Assembly (NCBI GenBank): GCA_003008705.1
Contig: PDUO01000012.1
Coordinates: 944,870 to 1,008,869 of the forward strand
From: Pezicula radicicola
Lineage: Eukaryota > Ascomycota > Leotiomycetes > Helotiales > Dermateaceae
Direction: 5' to 3'
Length of the DNA stretch: 64,000 bases
The notes beneath the pieces are model-generated. The model saw only the letters and a list, made by a program, of their open reading frames with translations. It did not search any database and had not been told where the DNA came from. Below, one piece after another: positions 38,961 through 51,993 of this stretch (position 1 is the first letter of the stretch; every line of letters begins with the position of its first letter). Made by a program: the position numbers and the translations under genes.

Positions 38961-41269
38961 CTTGTCGATTAACTTCTTCTGTTCTCTTGTGCAACTTGTG
39001 CGACTTGAGAATGAGAGAATGAGAGGTTATGAGGGGAAAGATCCGAGGGCTCTGACCTTGAATGAGGGGGAGTGCAAGGGGTTTATATGCTTCAGAATCT
39101 ATACCAAAGCTCCTGGGACTTTTGCTACTTACAGTAGTTAGGTAGTGGGTTAGTTGATCCCTGGACCCTACAGTGTAAGTGACTGATTGCGCTGAACCAG
39201 CCTATTGGTTAGATATACCTTGTCATCATCTCAATTGTCAAAACCTCCACATCTCGCCATCTGTCGCACAGTCGCACAGAGGAAAGCAGCAGACCTCGGT
39301 CGAGCCATATGGGAATTGGTACGTGCTGTAATCACCGAGAGAAGGGGGCAACAGCTTCCAGATGTACACAAGGGCCGATACAAGCAGAGCTAAGCAAAGG
39401 TTGACTTTCCTCTTCAACCTTAGATCCAGTAAACTAGAAGTAGATCTTAGCTGAACAGAACGATCAATGATCCAATGGCTTCTCGAAAGGCAGGAGGAAA
39501 TTTCTGTAGGTCCCGCGTAGCGACGGAAGCTAAGAGATGGCTCGTTCTTGGCGAATTCTAGGGGATCTCCGATGCATTTCGCCTCTGGCTGAGACCGTTA
39601 CGTTACGCGGTCCTGGGAAAATACTATGGGGAATGAGAGATAAGGATTCGAATTGTAGTTGGATCTTGGCATCTCGTGGAAGTACTGATTTGACCATTTG
39701 ATTTGACCATTGGGAAGTGAGCTTGTATGTGCAACCAGTTCGTAATGTTGTTTTGGCTAGAGGATCAAAAGCGTCTTAGATTTTATGCTGTACCTGGTGT
39801 ACCTGCCTTTTCGGGTTAAGGCTGAAAGCCATTCCAATATTTAAATCTCAACATGCAGATGTGCGCTTCTCTGGAAGACATATGGTTGGATGGCGCTTGT
39901 TGCGGCTGAAATGACTTCGAGCGAGGTGGCGGCAGTTGATACGAGGCGAAAAACAAGTACCGAACCAAATCACACCCTTTCCATTCCTTTCTTGCTTCTT
40001 TGCAAAATACTCACCCTGCTTAAAAAAGAAAAAGAAACAAAAGCTGATAAGCTAAAGAGAAACGTATCGTTGAAAAAAATCATAGATAAGGCACAACCGC
40101 TGTGAAACGAATCTCGGACAATCTCAAAAACTCGTTATGTTTTGAACACAGGTTCAGCCGAGCTTTAAGACGTCATCTGGTGCATTGTAAGTTCTCGGTT
40201 CTTGACCAGTAATGATTGCGGGGATATTGGTGTGGTAAGTGAACTGAGAGAATGCGATTCAGAGCCATGTCTGGAAGAGGCGCACCAGGGACCAATACTA
40301 AAAGCGGCTGAAGCTTGAGGCTGATCATTTGCCTGCCGAAATATCTCGGCAAGCCCGACTCATGGCGACATCAATCCTCATCTTTTTCATTTTCGTCGCA
40401 TGTTTTTTCATCGTAATCTTTAAACCACCGCCTACTTCTTATTCTCTCTCTTCGTTTTCAATTTCACACCTATCACCATCGAGTGTTTATCATTCTTTGA
40501 GGCCCAAGCCGGCTCAATCCTTGCCAGAGATATTGCGGGGTGCATACAATAGGCGAAAGCCTACGAATCAGGACAGACAGAGTGGCACTTTACATAATGG
40601 ACACCTCTCAGCATGTACATCTCCCTCGCGTATTTGTCAACTATTGAAATCCTTCATTCGTGATGTTAGAGTTCTATGCTAGGTACCGTTAAGAAGCAGT
40701 CGCGTGCTTGAACCTCTTAAGAAAGATACCGAGGACGAACTTTGAGTTACCGAGTTGATGATTGCCGGCTGCCCAGACTGTGAAAAGGGATAAAGTTGTA
40801 GGAAGCGAGCGGTGAAAGTCCGGATTCTAAGTTTTTGAAGGAGAGAACGGCTTAATGCTGCGTCTTGACGTATATATAAGTCATTGAACCGGTTCATAAT
40901 TATTTCCGCTTAGGTTTCCTGTCGATAGCTGTTGAAAACGGAAAAGAACTATGTGTTGCCTAAGGCATCAACGGCTTTACGGACGATTTTTGTGCTTATT
41001 CCGGGCTTATCAGCTGACTTATAGCTCCCTAGATATCTGATTGGGGACATGGAAGGACGGAGATATGAAGGTGCTTCTCAAACCCGTCAATTGTGGTAAT
41101 CGAAAAGCTGAGGACTTCGGTGCTATCGATGATTCAACCTCCACTCTGTAGATATAAAGGAACCGAACATGCAGTGCCATATGTCTATCCCTCAATCTCC
41201 TATTGACATCTGCATCCTTCCATAAGAGTCTCCAAACAAAATACCAAAATCGAACTACCCTCATTCAAA
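38961..41269. other. 2.3 kb intergenic with one possible small membrane ORF
   Basis: Promoter side of both the peptide transporter and the dehydrogenase. Apart from the 40362-40682 open frame no coding signal was found. Confidence 0.5.
40362..40682 (+). CDS. Possible small membrane-anchored protein
   Basis: 106 codons from ATG. It begins with a strong hydrophobic helix (residues about 3-21, TSILIFFIFVACFFIVIF) followed by a Ser/Pro-rich tail with no motif. No introns or relatives are visible. It could equally be chance; the only argument is the N-terminal helix. Confidence 0.2.
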   Translation: MATSILIFFIFVACFFIVIFKPPPTSYSLSSFSISHLSPSSVYHSLRPKPAQSLPEILRGAYNRRKPTNQDRQSGTLHNGHLSACTSPSRICQLLKSFIRDVRVLC

Positions 41270-42460
41270 ATGTCAACTTGCAGCAAGATCAACATGGTCT
41301 TCCCTCCAGAACCCACTTTCACCGACGCAAATCTTCCCTCTCTCAAGGGAAAAGTATATATTGTAACAGGCGCGGCCTCAGGTGTCGGTTTCGAACTAGC
41401 CAAAATCCTATATGAAGCAGGTGGGAAAGTATACCTCGCTTGTCGCTCAGAAGCACGTTGTTCCGAAGCGATCGAGAAGTTAAAAGCCGCGAAGAGAAGC
41501 CCTAGGAAGGGAAAGAAGGCAGAGGTGATTGAGGTTGGAGAGTTGGCTGCTATGGTTATTGATCTGTCGGATCTGACCACTGTTAAGCCTGCCGTGGAGA
41601 AGTTTTTGGCGGCTGAGTCGAGATTGGACGTTTTGGTTCATAATGCTGCAGTGATGAACCCACCAGTGGGAAGTAAATCAAAGCAGGTACGTTGTTGACG
41701 CCTGAAGCAATGATCCCGCACGAGGCCAGAGCATTGGCTAATTATTTTTTGGTGAATTGCAGGGTCATGACCTTGAGATAGGCACGAATTGTCTGGGTCC
41801 TTACCTCCTGACACTGCTCCTCGAACCCGCTCTTAGAAGCACTGCAGCGACCATGTCCGAATTTGGAAAGGTGAGAATTGTGTGGGTTGTCTCGTTATTG
41901 CAGGCTGCATCTGGAGAAATGCAGTTTGACGACCAGGGCGCACCGAAGGTCCTTGCCAAGGGCTTCACCCAGATGGACAACTATATGCAGAGCAAGGCGG
42001 GCGACGTCTGGCTTGCTGCCGAATTTGCGAAGAGATTGGGGAACCAGGGGATTTTAAGTATGGTAAGTAAAAGGTTCCTAGTCGGAGTGGGAGCTTGCTG
42101 ATATTAGGCAGAGTGTCCATCCAGGCTTGATGAGAACGGAGCTGCAAAGGAACATGCCGTTTCCCGGGCCACAGATTATGGTTCGTGAATCTCGTTGGAA
42201 AATCATGCCATGGGTGCTGACAGGCTTCGCAGAAAATTGTCTTCAAACCCGCAGTATATGGAGCGTATTCCGAACTCTACACTGGGTTTTCTCCGCAGAT
42301 AACGAGGGAGCATAATGGTGGATATGTGATGGCATGGGGTCGCATTGCTGACTTGCCTGAGGGTTACCAACGCGGATTGAACAGTAAGACTGAGGGCGGT
42401 AACGGGAGCGCCAAAATATTCTTAGAATATTGTGATCGTGAAGTGAAGGATTTCTTGTAG
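41270..42460 (+). CDS. Short-chain dehydrogenase/reductase
   Basis: Four exons (41270-41686, 41763-42062, 42112-42180, 42233-42460) give 337 aa. Rossmann fold start YIVTGAASGVGFELAK (T-G-x-x-x-G-x-G cofactor motif), LACRSEAR after beta-2, D-V-L-V-H-N-A-A at the NNAG position, and the active-site Y-x-x-x-K in DNYMQSKAG. The C-terminal half (VHPGLMRTELQ, YSELYTGF) follows the pattern of fungal retinol dehydrogenase/protochlorophyllide reductase-like SDRs, probably NADP(H)-dependent because of the CRS after beta-2. The substrate is unknown. It ends only 157 bp from the stop codon of the convergent regulator gene at 42618-45493, a pairing often meaningful in fungal metabolic loci. Confidence 0.88.
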
Positions 42461-42617
42461 TATGCATGCTGCCATGGAAGAAGTTTACGTTGGTGTTGGG
42501 GAGTATTTATAGATTGTACATATCCAAATTTCCCACATGGAAATCCTCTAATGATAAATCTGGCCATGGCTGATCGGCTGCGGCTTGTTCAGAACGGAGA
42601 TGGCTGTCAAATGTGTT

Positions 42618-45493
42618 CTATAGACGCATGGTTAGCTATAATTATAGCATTGCGAAAATGAGGATGCTGGGGAGTTTTCTCACCCAATCAAAGTCCATGG
42701 GCAAATCAATGAGACCACCGAGAGGGTCCAATGGCGTAGTCGAGAATACATTTATATCGCCAAAATCTACTTGCGGGCCAAGTTCTGAATATGAAGTATC
42801 ATTGCTTGAAGGTTGCCATGAAGGAGGAGGATTGACGTTTGATCCAGGTATGGGATCTAATGCAGCTCGTCAGTATGGACGACCCTGAAGTTTTGACACA
42901 GTGTTTAGAGGAAAACTAGTTACCATTGATAGATAATTCAGACATAAAGGCGCTTCCTGCAGTGTAGCCAGAGCCAGAAACGGTCGAAAAGTTTCTATTA
43001 GTAATGGATTGTCCCGTTGCCGAATATATTTTCTTCAACATAACTGCAAGCACATCAGAAGCTTTCTTTGCATTTGAGTCCCCAGGTACTCTAGTCATCC
43101 ATATGTCGTACGACTGTTGGAGGATGGCTATCAGGCGTTGCTGTTGATCATCTAAGACTGTAGCTTCGTTACTGCCCGAGTTTTCCTCAATGGTCTGCCC
43201 TATATACAAGTAAACAATCATGGCCGCAAGAAGAAAGTCGTGCATTAGCAGTGATGATATCAGCCATTTATCATGAGTCATGGGACCTATAATCGAAAGC
43301 TTGGAGTTAGTTTACGTATTCTAAATAGCTTGGGATAATAGTCCAGGAGTCACGAGTAATGAACATGAAAGAGGGTGAATTTGTCCTGGGAAATTGAGTA
43401 CGTACCCCCTGACTGAACGGCGGCATGAATCTGGGTCTGTTCGTGAAGTAACTGCATAGAAGAATCCAAAGCAACCTTCCTGGAATAGGAGTATTGTGGG
43501 TTATCCTTTTCTTTCATGAGATATTTGCGATGAAGGACACAGCGAGTTTTATGATACAGCATGGAAACACTGAACCGTTGAATGATTACTTCTGGTGAAT
43601 CCGTTATAGCTTCATCTAAAGGCTTGGGACGTAGAAAGGCAGGAACATCGTTATAGGCCTCCGTCAGAATTTGGTCCAGATTCATAACTTCTGAGTATGC
43701 TGGCAAAGAAAGAAGATTTGCTTCGGCGGCGACTTTTCCAAAAATCACGCATATCTTCCCCTTGGCTATTGTATATGTCATTGGTGTCGGTTCTGAAAGC
43801 GGTCGTCCTGGAGGTAGTTGTACAGTGTTCTCATTGAAGTCGGCATCCATAAGATTGCGAGGGAACTGCGTATCGCTTTCGATTGTATGTACCATACTGG
43901 GCAAACCCATATGAAAGGCAGTAAGCAGATCAATTTGGACAATAAAAATCCAGTGCCTTCTTCGCATCTCTCCTTCAAATGGCGTTATACTTCCTCCGAC
44001 TTTGTCAGAATCTCGGTGGAGTCCCATTCGCAGTGCTAGCCGAACAGCCAGTCCAGTAAGCAAATAACAGCTCATTTGATCAGCTGTAGTCAAGATAAAC
44101 TCGGCTTCCATGTAGATCAGAAGACTCTCTAAAACGTTGGGACTAGGATTAGTGTAATTTGAAAGAACAAGACATTGTATGCAGCAACCACGATATGCTT
44201 GAATCATTTCAATGGGAGTACCTCGAGTCTCTAAATGGTCTTCTCCAGAACTGAGTTCTGTTGCACTGAAGGTTGCCAGGCACATGATTGCATACAAAAG
44301 GCCCAGAAAGCTTGTTCTGTACCTTAGTGGATGAGCCCAGAAGTCTCTATACTTTTTGGTGTGTCAGCAGTCGTAGTTATTATGGCTTGAATGCAGCTTA
44401 CGAACTGCCATCTGATTAGACTGAAGGAAAATGATTGTTGATTAAATTTGATTTGTGCTTGCTGTCTCACTGAGCACCCTTGTCACAAGCATCAAACATC
44501 AAGACACATCCTTTAGGCACTTTGCGCTTTTCTTATAAAAAGAAACCCTGCCCCGTCGGCGCTTCTGGATCTTAAGTAACAAAACGAACTTGCGGGCATA
44601 CCTGCTTCTGGAAGGTTGGTGGATGTAGAATATCTATATAATATTAGTAATAACCTGAAGAATGGCAAGGAGATAACTAACGAAGTCCAGGGCTACTGGA
44701 GTTGAAGTATCGTGAGACAAGTCGGTCTACTGTGTTCCGTGGAGGTAGAACATCCAAAAGTTCAGTCTTGGTTGACGGAGAAGCGGCTCCAAAGAGTAAG
44801 GAAGTAGGGCCAATATTTATTTTAGCATCAGTATCCTCTGCCTCTGCTTCGTTGAAGTAGCTTTTCACCTCTTCAATCTAAGAAAGAGGTTAGGATTTAT
44901 TTGAAAGTCCTGATGCAAATAACTCACATCATCAAGAATTGCCGCCCAGTGCGTGGCACCAACATAGGAAGTTATTTCCTTTGCTCCATGAAGAACTTTG
45001 CCTGAGTTTTCTTCTCTTTCCGGAGATATTCCTCTATTTTGTGAGGCTGTTCCTGAGAAAGTCGCTAGAGCCTCTAGGCCCTCCTCTTCCTCCTCACTAC
45101 TGCGAAGTCCATCACTGGGAGAAGTGTCATGACCAACCGGTGTCTGACCATGCATAACGTCTTTCAGTAAGCTTTCGAGATGTTTTAGTCTCTTTTGCAT
45201 ACTGACGGGTGGCTTTCTTCTAGCCACAGTTGGTGGGAAAATGCATGACGATGCTCGATTTCTCTTCGTACAGTTTGAGCAAGGATGTTGACGATCACAT
45301 TTAAGCTTCGCCGAGCGGCAATGTGTGCACTACACAGCAAATAAGTGTTGTATATCACGGCGCTGAATTTGAGACGACATACCGAAAGCTGTATGCGGGC
45401 TCTCTTCTGCTGTGGCTGGCCTCGGGGAGGTTCCGCTGGCATAGTCTCGTTCCGGGGGTCACTCCCAACGCCAGAGGATGTAACAGATGCCAT
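42618..45493 (-). CDS. Zn2Cys6 transcription factor with fungal_trans domain
   Basis: Eight exons: 45383-45493, 44928-45329, 44682-44877, 44602-44633, 43406-44351, 42924-43286, 42684-42856 and 42618-42635, giving 746 aa. The zinc cluster is C-T-H-C-R-S-A-K-L-K-C-D-R with spacing C-x2-C-x6-C-x5-C-x2-C-x8-C, preceded by a basic segment and followed by the linker and dimerisation coil MQKRLKHLESLLKDVM. The middle-homology domain starts near LHPPTFQKQYRDFWAHP and includes YAIMCLATFSATE, GLAVRLALRMGLHRD and MRRRHWIFIVQID. The upstream codon at 45511 is TTG, so ATG at 45491-45493 is the start. The last exon is uncertain: without the 48-nt final intron the protein would end at 42642. Nuclear regulator; the adjacent dehydrogenase is a candidate target. 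Confidence 0.85.
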
Positions 45494-45626
45494 AATTATC
45501 GGCGGTGACAATGAGAGGTCTCTAGAGATGCAAAGAAACGTAGATAACTACTTCCAGAATGGATCATGGATATGTCAAGGCAACGAGGCGTCGTGTAAAT
45601 AATTCCAGGGTACGGGCTTATATCAC

Positions 45627-46530
45627 ATGATGAAATACGATAGGCGCACACCATTCACCTCAATTACACCACATCAACATTTGAACTTGACCTCTTGCCT
45701 TTCTATTTCTCATACGAAAAGAAGGAAAGCCTTTCCTATAGCCAGATTCATTTGCCTTATCGATCTTCCGCATTTTCAAGTAGCGCATCTACGTTGGCTA
45801 CACAAAATACTACCGACTACTCTCGCACTACGGCTGTCGACGACATATGAAGGGTCTTTCAACAATACTCAAGGATGGCAATCATGGGTCGGAACATTCC
45901 TCACATTAATGCCAAGCCTTGGAAACCTCGCGATTATCTTTGATGATTCTGAGGAAACTCGGAATGTGTTTGAGTTTATTAGCAACAACGTTAAACGTAA
46001 GTAAACCCGAGAACAGAAAGTGGTCATCAGTAACTAGCGTAGTTATCACAACTAGATTATTTAGAGTGATGACTACTAAGCTATTGTTCATTTCAAACAC
46101 TCAAGAAGAGTCATGGAGGCTAACACATGCACATCTATACAGCCCCCTCGCTTCATACACTACACCTCAACAAATTCTTCTTAAGCGACGAAGATTTAAT
46201 CCGATTCTTCAATCGCCACAAATCTAGCCTCAAAAAGATCAATTGACCAATATATCGATACATGTGTCCTTCCTCCGTATTCTTGAAGAACTTCGAAGTA
46301 ATATGGTTCTTGAGCTTTTGCGAATCTCAACAGTTGATATAGGCAGCTCTGTGGTACGCTTTCCTAGCTCTATTTCCGCGTGCCGAGAAGAACATAGAAG
46401 TGAACTGTGCTCTCTTGACGATGAGGAATGGGTCATAATTGGATATAATCATGACTGGGTTCAAATCGAAGACTGCCGGAATTTTCACGATATGATTGAT
46501 GAACTTATCGATTGTTATCGGGTGATTTGA
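45627..46530 (+). pseudogene. Frameshifted F-box/LRR-like gene relic
   Basis: The second part of the first exon reads WQSWVGTFLTLMPSLGNLAI and FDDSEETRNVFEFISNNVK. It joins through an intron at 45997-46142 to PPSLHTLHLNKFFLSDEDLI and FFNRHKSSLKKIN. A single-base loss near 46241 then shifts the frame, after which SFLRILEELRSNMVLELLRI continues to 46530. This pattern of leucine-rich lines with 'SLKKI' is common in fungal F-box hypothetical proteins. The N-terminus before about 45770 does not show an F-box, so the gene seems truncated as well. Family assignment is by style only. Confidence 0.5.
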
Positions 46531-47143
46531 TAGTATGCACTGTCGGGGGGTGACATCTATCCAGCCATCGACGCTATAGGAACGCAGCAGTTTTGCTTGC
46601 TACTCGGAGCTGTGTTTGGCTCATGGTTTGAGTATGTACAACTGCAATTATAGATATGTTGAGATAAGAAAGGCCGGACTTCATTAATTCGGAAGAGGAT
46701 CTACCAGGCTCTCTGCTGAGACTCACGACAAACGATAGAATAGCAACTTTATCAAGGCACGATCTCAAGTAAGCAGTACTCCACGTACAAAACTGGAGTC
46801 TTCATTGGTATTCTCGATGTGTAGGTAGCTTTGGGTACAGTTAACTGGAAGTACTAGATTTCTACGTTAACAAAGCCACCATCGTAGGCCTCTAGGCACA
46901 CTAGTATTGTAGATATATTTATGTATTTTTGTTCAACACTACGAATCGATTTCTTGAACTACAGTTGGAGTCACTCTGGATCCCAAATCAAAACCCATAG
47001 TAGCATAGGCTTAAATACTGGGATTGCTATTAACTAGTAGCAAGCCTTCGAACATATATATTTCACAATTATATTCTTTATAAGCTACTAATTACTTTAA
47101 ATAATACACATGAATATGAATAGCTATCTCATTAACTAGAACT
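46531..47143. other. Intergenic
   Basis: 3' side of the chitinase gene; no coding signal. Confidence 0.5.
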
Positions 47144-50100
47144 TTATATCCTAGTTGGAGCAGGCCTAGCAGAAGTAACCATTTTCTGCGGATCAGAAGT
47201 AGCCCTTGCAGGCGTAAGAGTAGTCGACGGCCAAGAAGCCGAAGGAAGAGAACCAGCAGCAACAGTAGTTCTCACCACAGCCTCCTCAGTCAACTGAACC
47301 AACCTCTCCATATCCTTCTCATCAACCCAAAGCCCAGCGGCTTTCCGTTCATCAGGACAACCCACCTCTTTACATTTAAACAATCCATACCTTTGATATA
47401 ACTCTTCAGGAGTAGCATGTCTAGAAGAATTGCCCTCATCCACCAAAATCTTCTCGGGATCAATGGTAAGTTTCTCTGTTGGTGGATAGTAGGAAGGTGG
47501 ACGTTTGGAAAGTATCTCGTGGACTTCTTTATCTAGAGTTCTCCAATCTACATTCATAGGTTCCATGTTGTCTAACCATCTCTTTGCAGGTCTATTCCTG
47601 GGCATGGTCAGACCTTGTGTAAGAGCATTTGATGGTGCGTCCGAATAATCAAAAGGGCTGTAGCCTCTTAGAATATTGTCATCATACCAAGCGTCGTTGT
47701 TCATCAATGCATAACCTGGATCATCTGTGATCATTGAGGGTAAACATGGGTTGGATGCGATACTGCCGCTGGGTTCTGCTGTGTTTTCGAAATTTAACGA
47801 GAAGCCAGTAATCGTATACTCAATGGATTTGTATGCAGTGCATGTCTTGCCGTTGACGGGTCCACCTTCGACTTTGGTCTGAGATTTCGCTTTTCCGCAC
47901 TTGCCTTGCCATAATTTACCGCCTCCTTGATTGTCATCTTTCGGGAGGAATCGCAGCCATTGCGTATAACGTTTGTCCTCGTCCTTTTCCATGAATCTCA
48001 TGGGGGGGTATTCATCACGCTCACAGGCGTTCTTTCCCCAGTCTTTGGGTAGACTTGAGATCCATGATCGCCAGTTCGAGTTGTGTTGGTCGTTCCATAC
48101 TGTGTTGATTGTTCTTTTGGCCATGGTGGAGATAGGGCAAAATAATGTATCCAGGCCATTACCGCGGCTGATGACGGAAGAATAATGATTGCATGCTTGC
48201 GGAAATTCGTCAAAATCACAGACGTTCGTCTGAATTGGGTTCGCAAGATACGTGATCGATGTTGTTTGAGTTTCTGTTGTTGTGCATGTTGTAGGGTCTG
48301 ATTGCTGATAGATTAGGTTGGTGATGGGAGAGAAGTATGATCCGAGCAAAGGGGCATATCTCCATACTCCCGCGATGATGTGGGGAGTATATGCGGCTGC
48401 TAGAATAAAGCCAAATGAGCCGGCAAGATATTCACAGTATTCGAGTGTGGCTGTGATATCGTTGTCTTTGTAGAGCTGGGTGTTTTTGAGATTGATACTA
48501 GAAGCGAGACCACCTGTGAAGAGGTTGCTGGCACTGCTTGCAGGACAAGTCGTCAACTGGTTGGTGTAAATGGAATCGCAGCAGTAGCTCGAGTAATGAC
48601 CAGTCTTGCATCCTGTAGATGCTTCGCCAATGTGAGTATTTTGCGTCAAGAGGATCTTACCAGCGGGGCAGCCTTGGCTGCAACCTTTGGGCTTGCCATA
48701 CCAGTCACAACCGAGAAGATTAACATCTGACTCAACGCAGAATGCTCGATTGTACCCTTTACCACCTCCATGACAGCCATCAGCGACGTAGGTATTCGTA
48801 TCGGCGTCGTATACCTTGCCATGGCCTAGGGTCTCAAGCTGGAAACCGTCGTTACAGTAGGGGGTTGCCATGCAGTCACTCCAATAAGTAAGTAGGTTGA
48901 CTGAGTTTTGAGAGCTTGTGGCCTCAAGCTTGGAAATTGCATAGCTAGGGTTGACAGACACATCGTCCCCAATTGTTGAAAGGCCGCCGGCCGCGAGGTT
49001 GACTAATGATGCTTCTGAATCTGGGTCATCCAAATCCAAGGCCCAAACCATCCTGCCTCCTAAGCATTTCTTGTTGGCATATGTTCTCTTCAATTCGAGC
49101 GTCTCTTCATCATCGTATGAAACCCATTGATTCGTGTCCCATACAATGTATTTTACTCCGGCTTCCTCATTTAGGATGGGTGTTAAGTTGTTTTCAGAGA
49201 TGATATTCTGGATCTCCGAGTTAGACAAAATCCCGGAGGTTTGAGTACACTCCCCAGGGTTTCCACCGCCACTAAAAGCACAACCAGGTGTTGTACATGT
49301 GGGATCAGAGAGTGTGAACGAGCGACCATAGAATGCAAGACCTAAGACCACCTTAGATGGGTCAATGTTGTTGCGCCAGAGTAGATCCAGACCTTCGGTG
49401 ATCTCAGTAAGGTTGGTATGTGGCTGTACCACAGCCTGTGTGTAAGGGCTATTACCATCCCACGTGCCGTGAATATCATAGGACATGAAGTTGAAGGTAT
49501 CAACGTAGTCAGACATACCCACGACGTCAAAACCCTGGAGATACCAATAAGATGAAGGCAGAGTGACACTGACTCCGTACTTGGAACCGCAGGCAGCTTT
49601 TAGCTCCTTGAGAAATTTCACAAAGTTTGCGGTATCGGCAGCGACTCCATCTCGATCAGAAGCAGCTGGATATTCCCAGTCAACATCAATTCCATCAAAT
49701 CCGTATGTGGCCATGAACTTAATAGCTGAATTGATGAACGTCGACCGACTGCTTGAGCTACTGACCATATCCGAGAAAATGGCACCACCAGCAGCCCAGC
49801 CGCCAACTGAAATGAAGACTTTGAGACCGCTTGTCGTCGATTTAAGGTTGGTGAAGCGTGGGTACAGCTCGGCATCAAAACTGTTCATCTGAGAGATCGT
49901 GTAATCACTGCCAATGAGCGCAAAGGCATAATTCAACTGAGTCCAGACACCCGCAGTGATATTCTCCGGTGCCCATGCGTCGCAGGGACGATTATAAGAC
50001 CAACTTTCATAGTATCCAATCATCCGTTGATCGCTGGAACTTCCTCCACAAGATCTAGAGTATGGTCAGTGTCTGTTTCTGAGTAGGTTGCAAACGTGAG

Positions 50101-50599
50101 ATATGCACAGTGCTCTCTTGTCAAAGAGTTAATGGCCCTAATCGAGCACCTTTAGATGGCAAGCGGGATTTGAGGACTGATGGCATTTTGTATATCACAC
50201 AATGAAGAAAAAACTCACGGCTCATCCACGGTGTCACAGCCAGTGATACAACCAGTACCACAGAAGTCTTCTGTTGTACCACAAAACCCATACTGAGAGC
50301 AGCAGACATTGAGAGGACAATCATAGCTATCAGAAGGAGCATATGCTAGCGAGAGTTAGTTTCAAACACTTTTTCTAAGAGAATGAAAAGAACTCACGTC
50401 CACATTCTGCCACAGCATCACAGGTACTCGTGCAGTTTCCAGCTCCACAGTATGTTGGACCAAAGCCGCAGAAGCCATTGGTGTTGCAGCAACCAGAAAC
50501 ACAATCTGTAGTATCTGAACAAGTTCCCTGCGCAGTTGAAAGGTTCATAAAGGAAAGAAAGAAAAGAATTGCCGTAGAGGCTCTGAATGAGAACAACAT
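47144..50599 (-). CDS. Subgroup-C GH18 chitinase with chitin-binding domains
   Basis: Three exons (50398-50599, 50219-50345, 47144-50054) give 1079 aa. Signal peptide to about residue 23 (ends NLSTAQG), two cysteine-rich CBM18 hevein-like modules (CNTNGFCGFGPTYCG; CCSQYGFCGTTEDFCG), then a GH18 barrel from MIGYYESWSYNRPCDAWAP. SVGGWAAGG lies on beta-3; the catalytic D-G-I-D-V-D-W-E is at residues 230-237 with the acid Glu 237; substrate-binding MSYDIHGTWD follows. The part after the barrel has the conserved cysteine-rich block GHGKVYDADTNTYVADGCHG and GCKTGHYSSYCCDS seen in this subgroup. The remaining 400 residues have no named domain. Exo/endo cleavage of chitin outside the cell is expected. 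It is divergent from the LysM gene at 51994, as known for other subgroup-C chitinases. Confidence 0.93.
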
Positions 50600-51993
50600 C
50601 GTGCCGTTAGACAGCAGCTAAAGCCGACTGATGTTCAGTTGCCAATTGTCGTGTCAGACTCTACAGGACCATTGGGTATATACTGTCAACGCTCGGCTCG
50701 TACGAACGTCCTCTGCCTATTGAATGGCATTTCAATGGCGGGGCAATTCCCTATGCTCACCAATCGATCCGGTAATCCAATGTCCCATTTTTAGGGGGGC
50801 TGACTGCATATTCCAAATTAGATGTCTAGGGATCTAAGTCCCATCCATGATTATATATCCGATGGGACTTTTGCCGGGCGGCTTCATTAATTGCATGCGG
50901 CACAGCTTCTGCAAAGTGGAGGATATACTTTCGTAGGTTGCCCGTTTTGTTAAGAGGAGGGGCCGGGTAGCACGCGATAGGAGTCGGGACAATTTGGTTC
51001 TCTCCGTATCTCCGCTGACCTATACCATGCCATAACTAACGATAAGCCGCATTTTATCAATAAAAGCATCTCCCCTGCAGCTGCTCTAGGAAAACTTGAA
51101 AGATTATACTTTACCAATTCGGAGAGATAAATGTATTCACTCCTTAAGCCGTGATAATAATAGCCAACTTTCTTGGATTGCTGCCCAAAAATCTCTGTAA
51201 CGTTGTACTGTACCTGCATCTACATTATCCACGAGTTCGTTAGCTGCCGAGGTCACGGTCACAGACCACCTGGACGTGCACGATAACACGTTCTTGGTTG
51301 GTTGTGAAAATCCGGGGGTGTTGTACCCTCAGCCTGGTAGGGCTCGGAAATGAAGAAGAAAAAAGAAGAAAAGGGGAATACTGTATGAATTCAAGCTTAA
51401 GTGAATTAGAAATCAAGTTTAAAGTTAAAATGAATTTGAGTCCGAATTTTTATTGAATAATAAGATGAATTTCTATTTGTTCATCGCAGATTTTAACATG
51501 ATATAAGGCATCCTCCTGGTGTAGGTAACCAAGTAAAATTTCAAGCTTTCTGTTAAAGCACTTTTGAGCTTAAAGACAATAAAATTTCTTGAGACTTAAC
51601 TTAATTATAGATCTTTATATCTAACCATCGAAGTTTTGTGAATAATTAGTATAAATGTCCGACAAAGTTGAATCAAGCTGTATAACAAGATGGAGATGAT
51701 CCGAAAGGGTTAGAAGACGCATATATTCATTGAATAATTTCCGGCCCCTCCGCCGCATTCACTGCATGCCGGCTAAAAGAACTCATTCCAACGTCCACTC
51801 TATATGCATGAGCTTATCTTTTTTTTTAACCATGGCCGGGTCATCAGACAATGTACCTTGCATTTCTGCAGGTACCAACGGGTAGGGCGGGTCAGCCTTG
51901 AACCCAGGAGATACCGGACGATTGATATTCGTTATCACACGATAAGGTACAGTAAGTTGTTCGCTGCATCTTCATTTTTCTTTCCCAAAAGTC
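50600..51993. promoter_or_regulatory. Shared divergent promoter of chitinase and LysM genes
   Basis: 1.4 kb between two divergent starts. An AT-rich block at 51380-51700 may be decayed repeat DNA. No individual operator recognised. Confidence 0.5.

Noticed and set aside
41200..41580. 126-codon minus-strand frame over the dehydrogenase
   Set aside because: Antisense shadow of the SDR first exon.
44398..44430. Mini-exon encoding MAV in the Zn2Cys6 regulator
   Set aside because: Gives the wrong phase; splicing 44602 directly to 44351 yields the family pattern QKQYRDFW.
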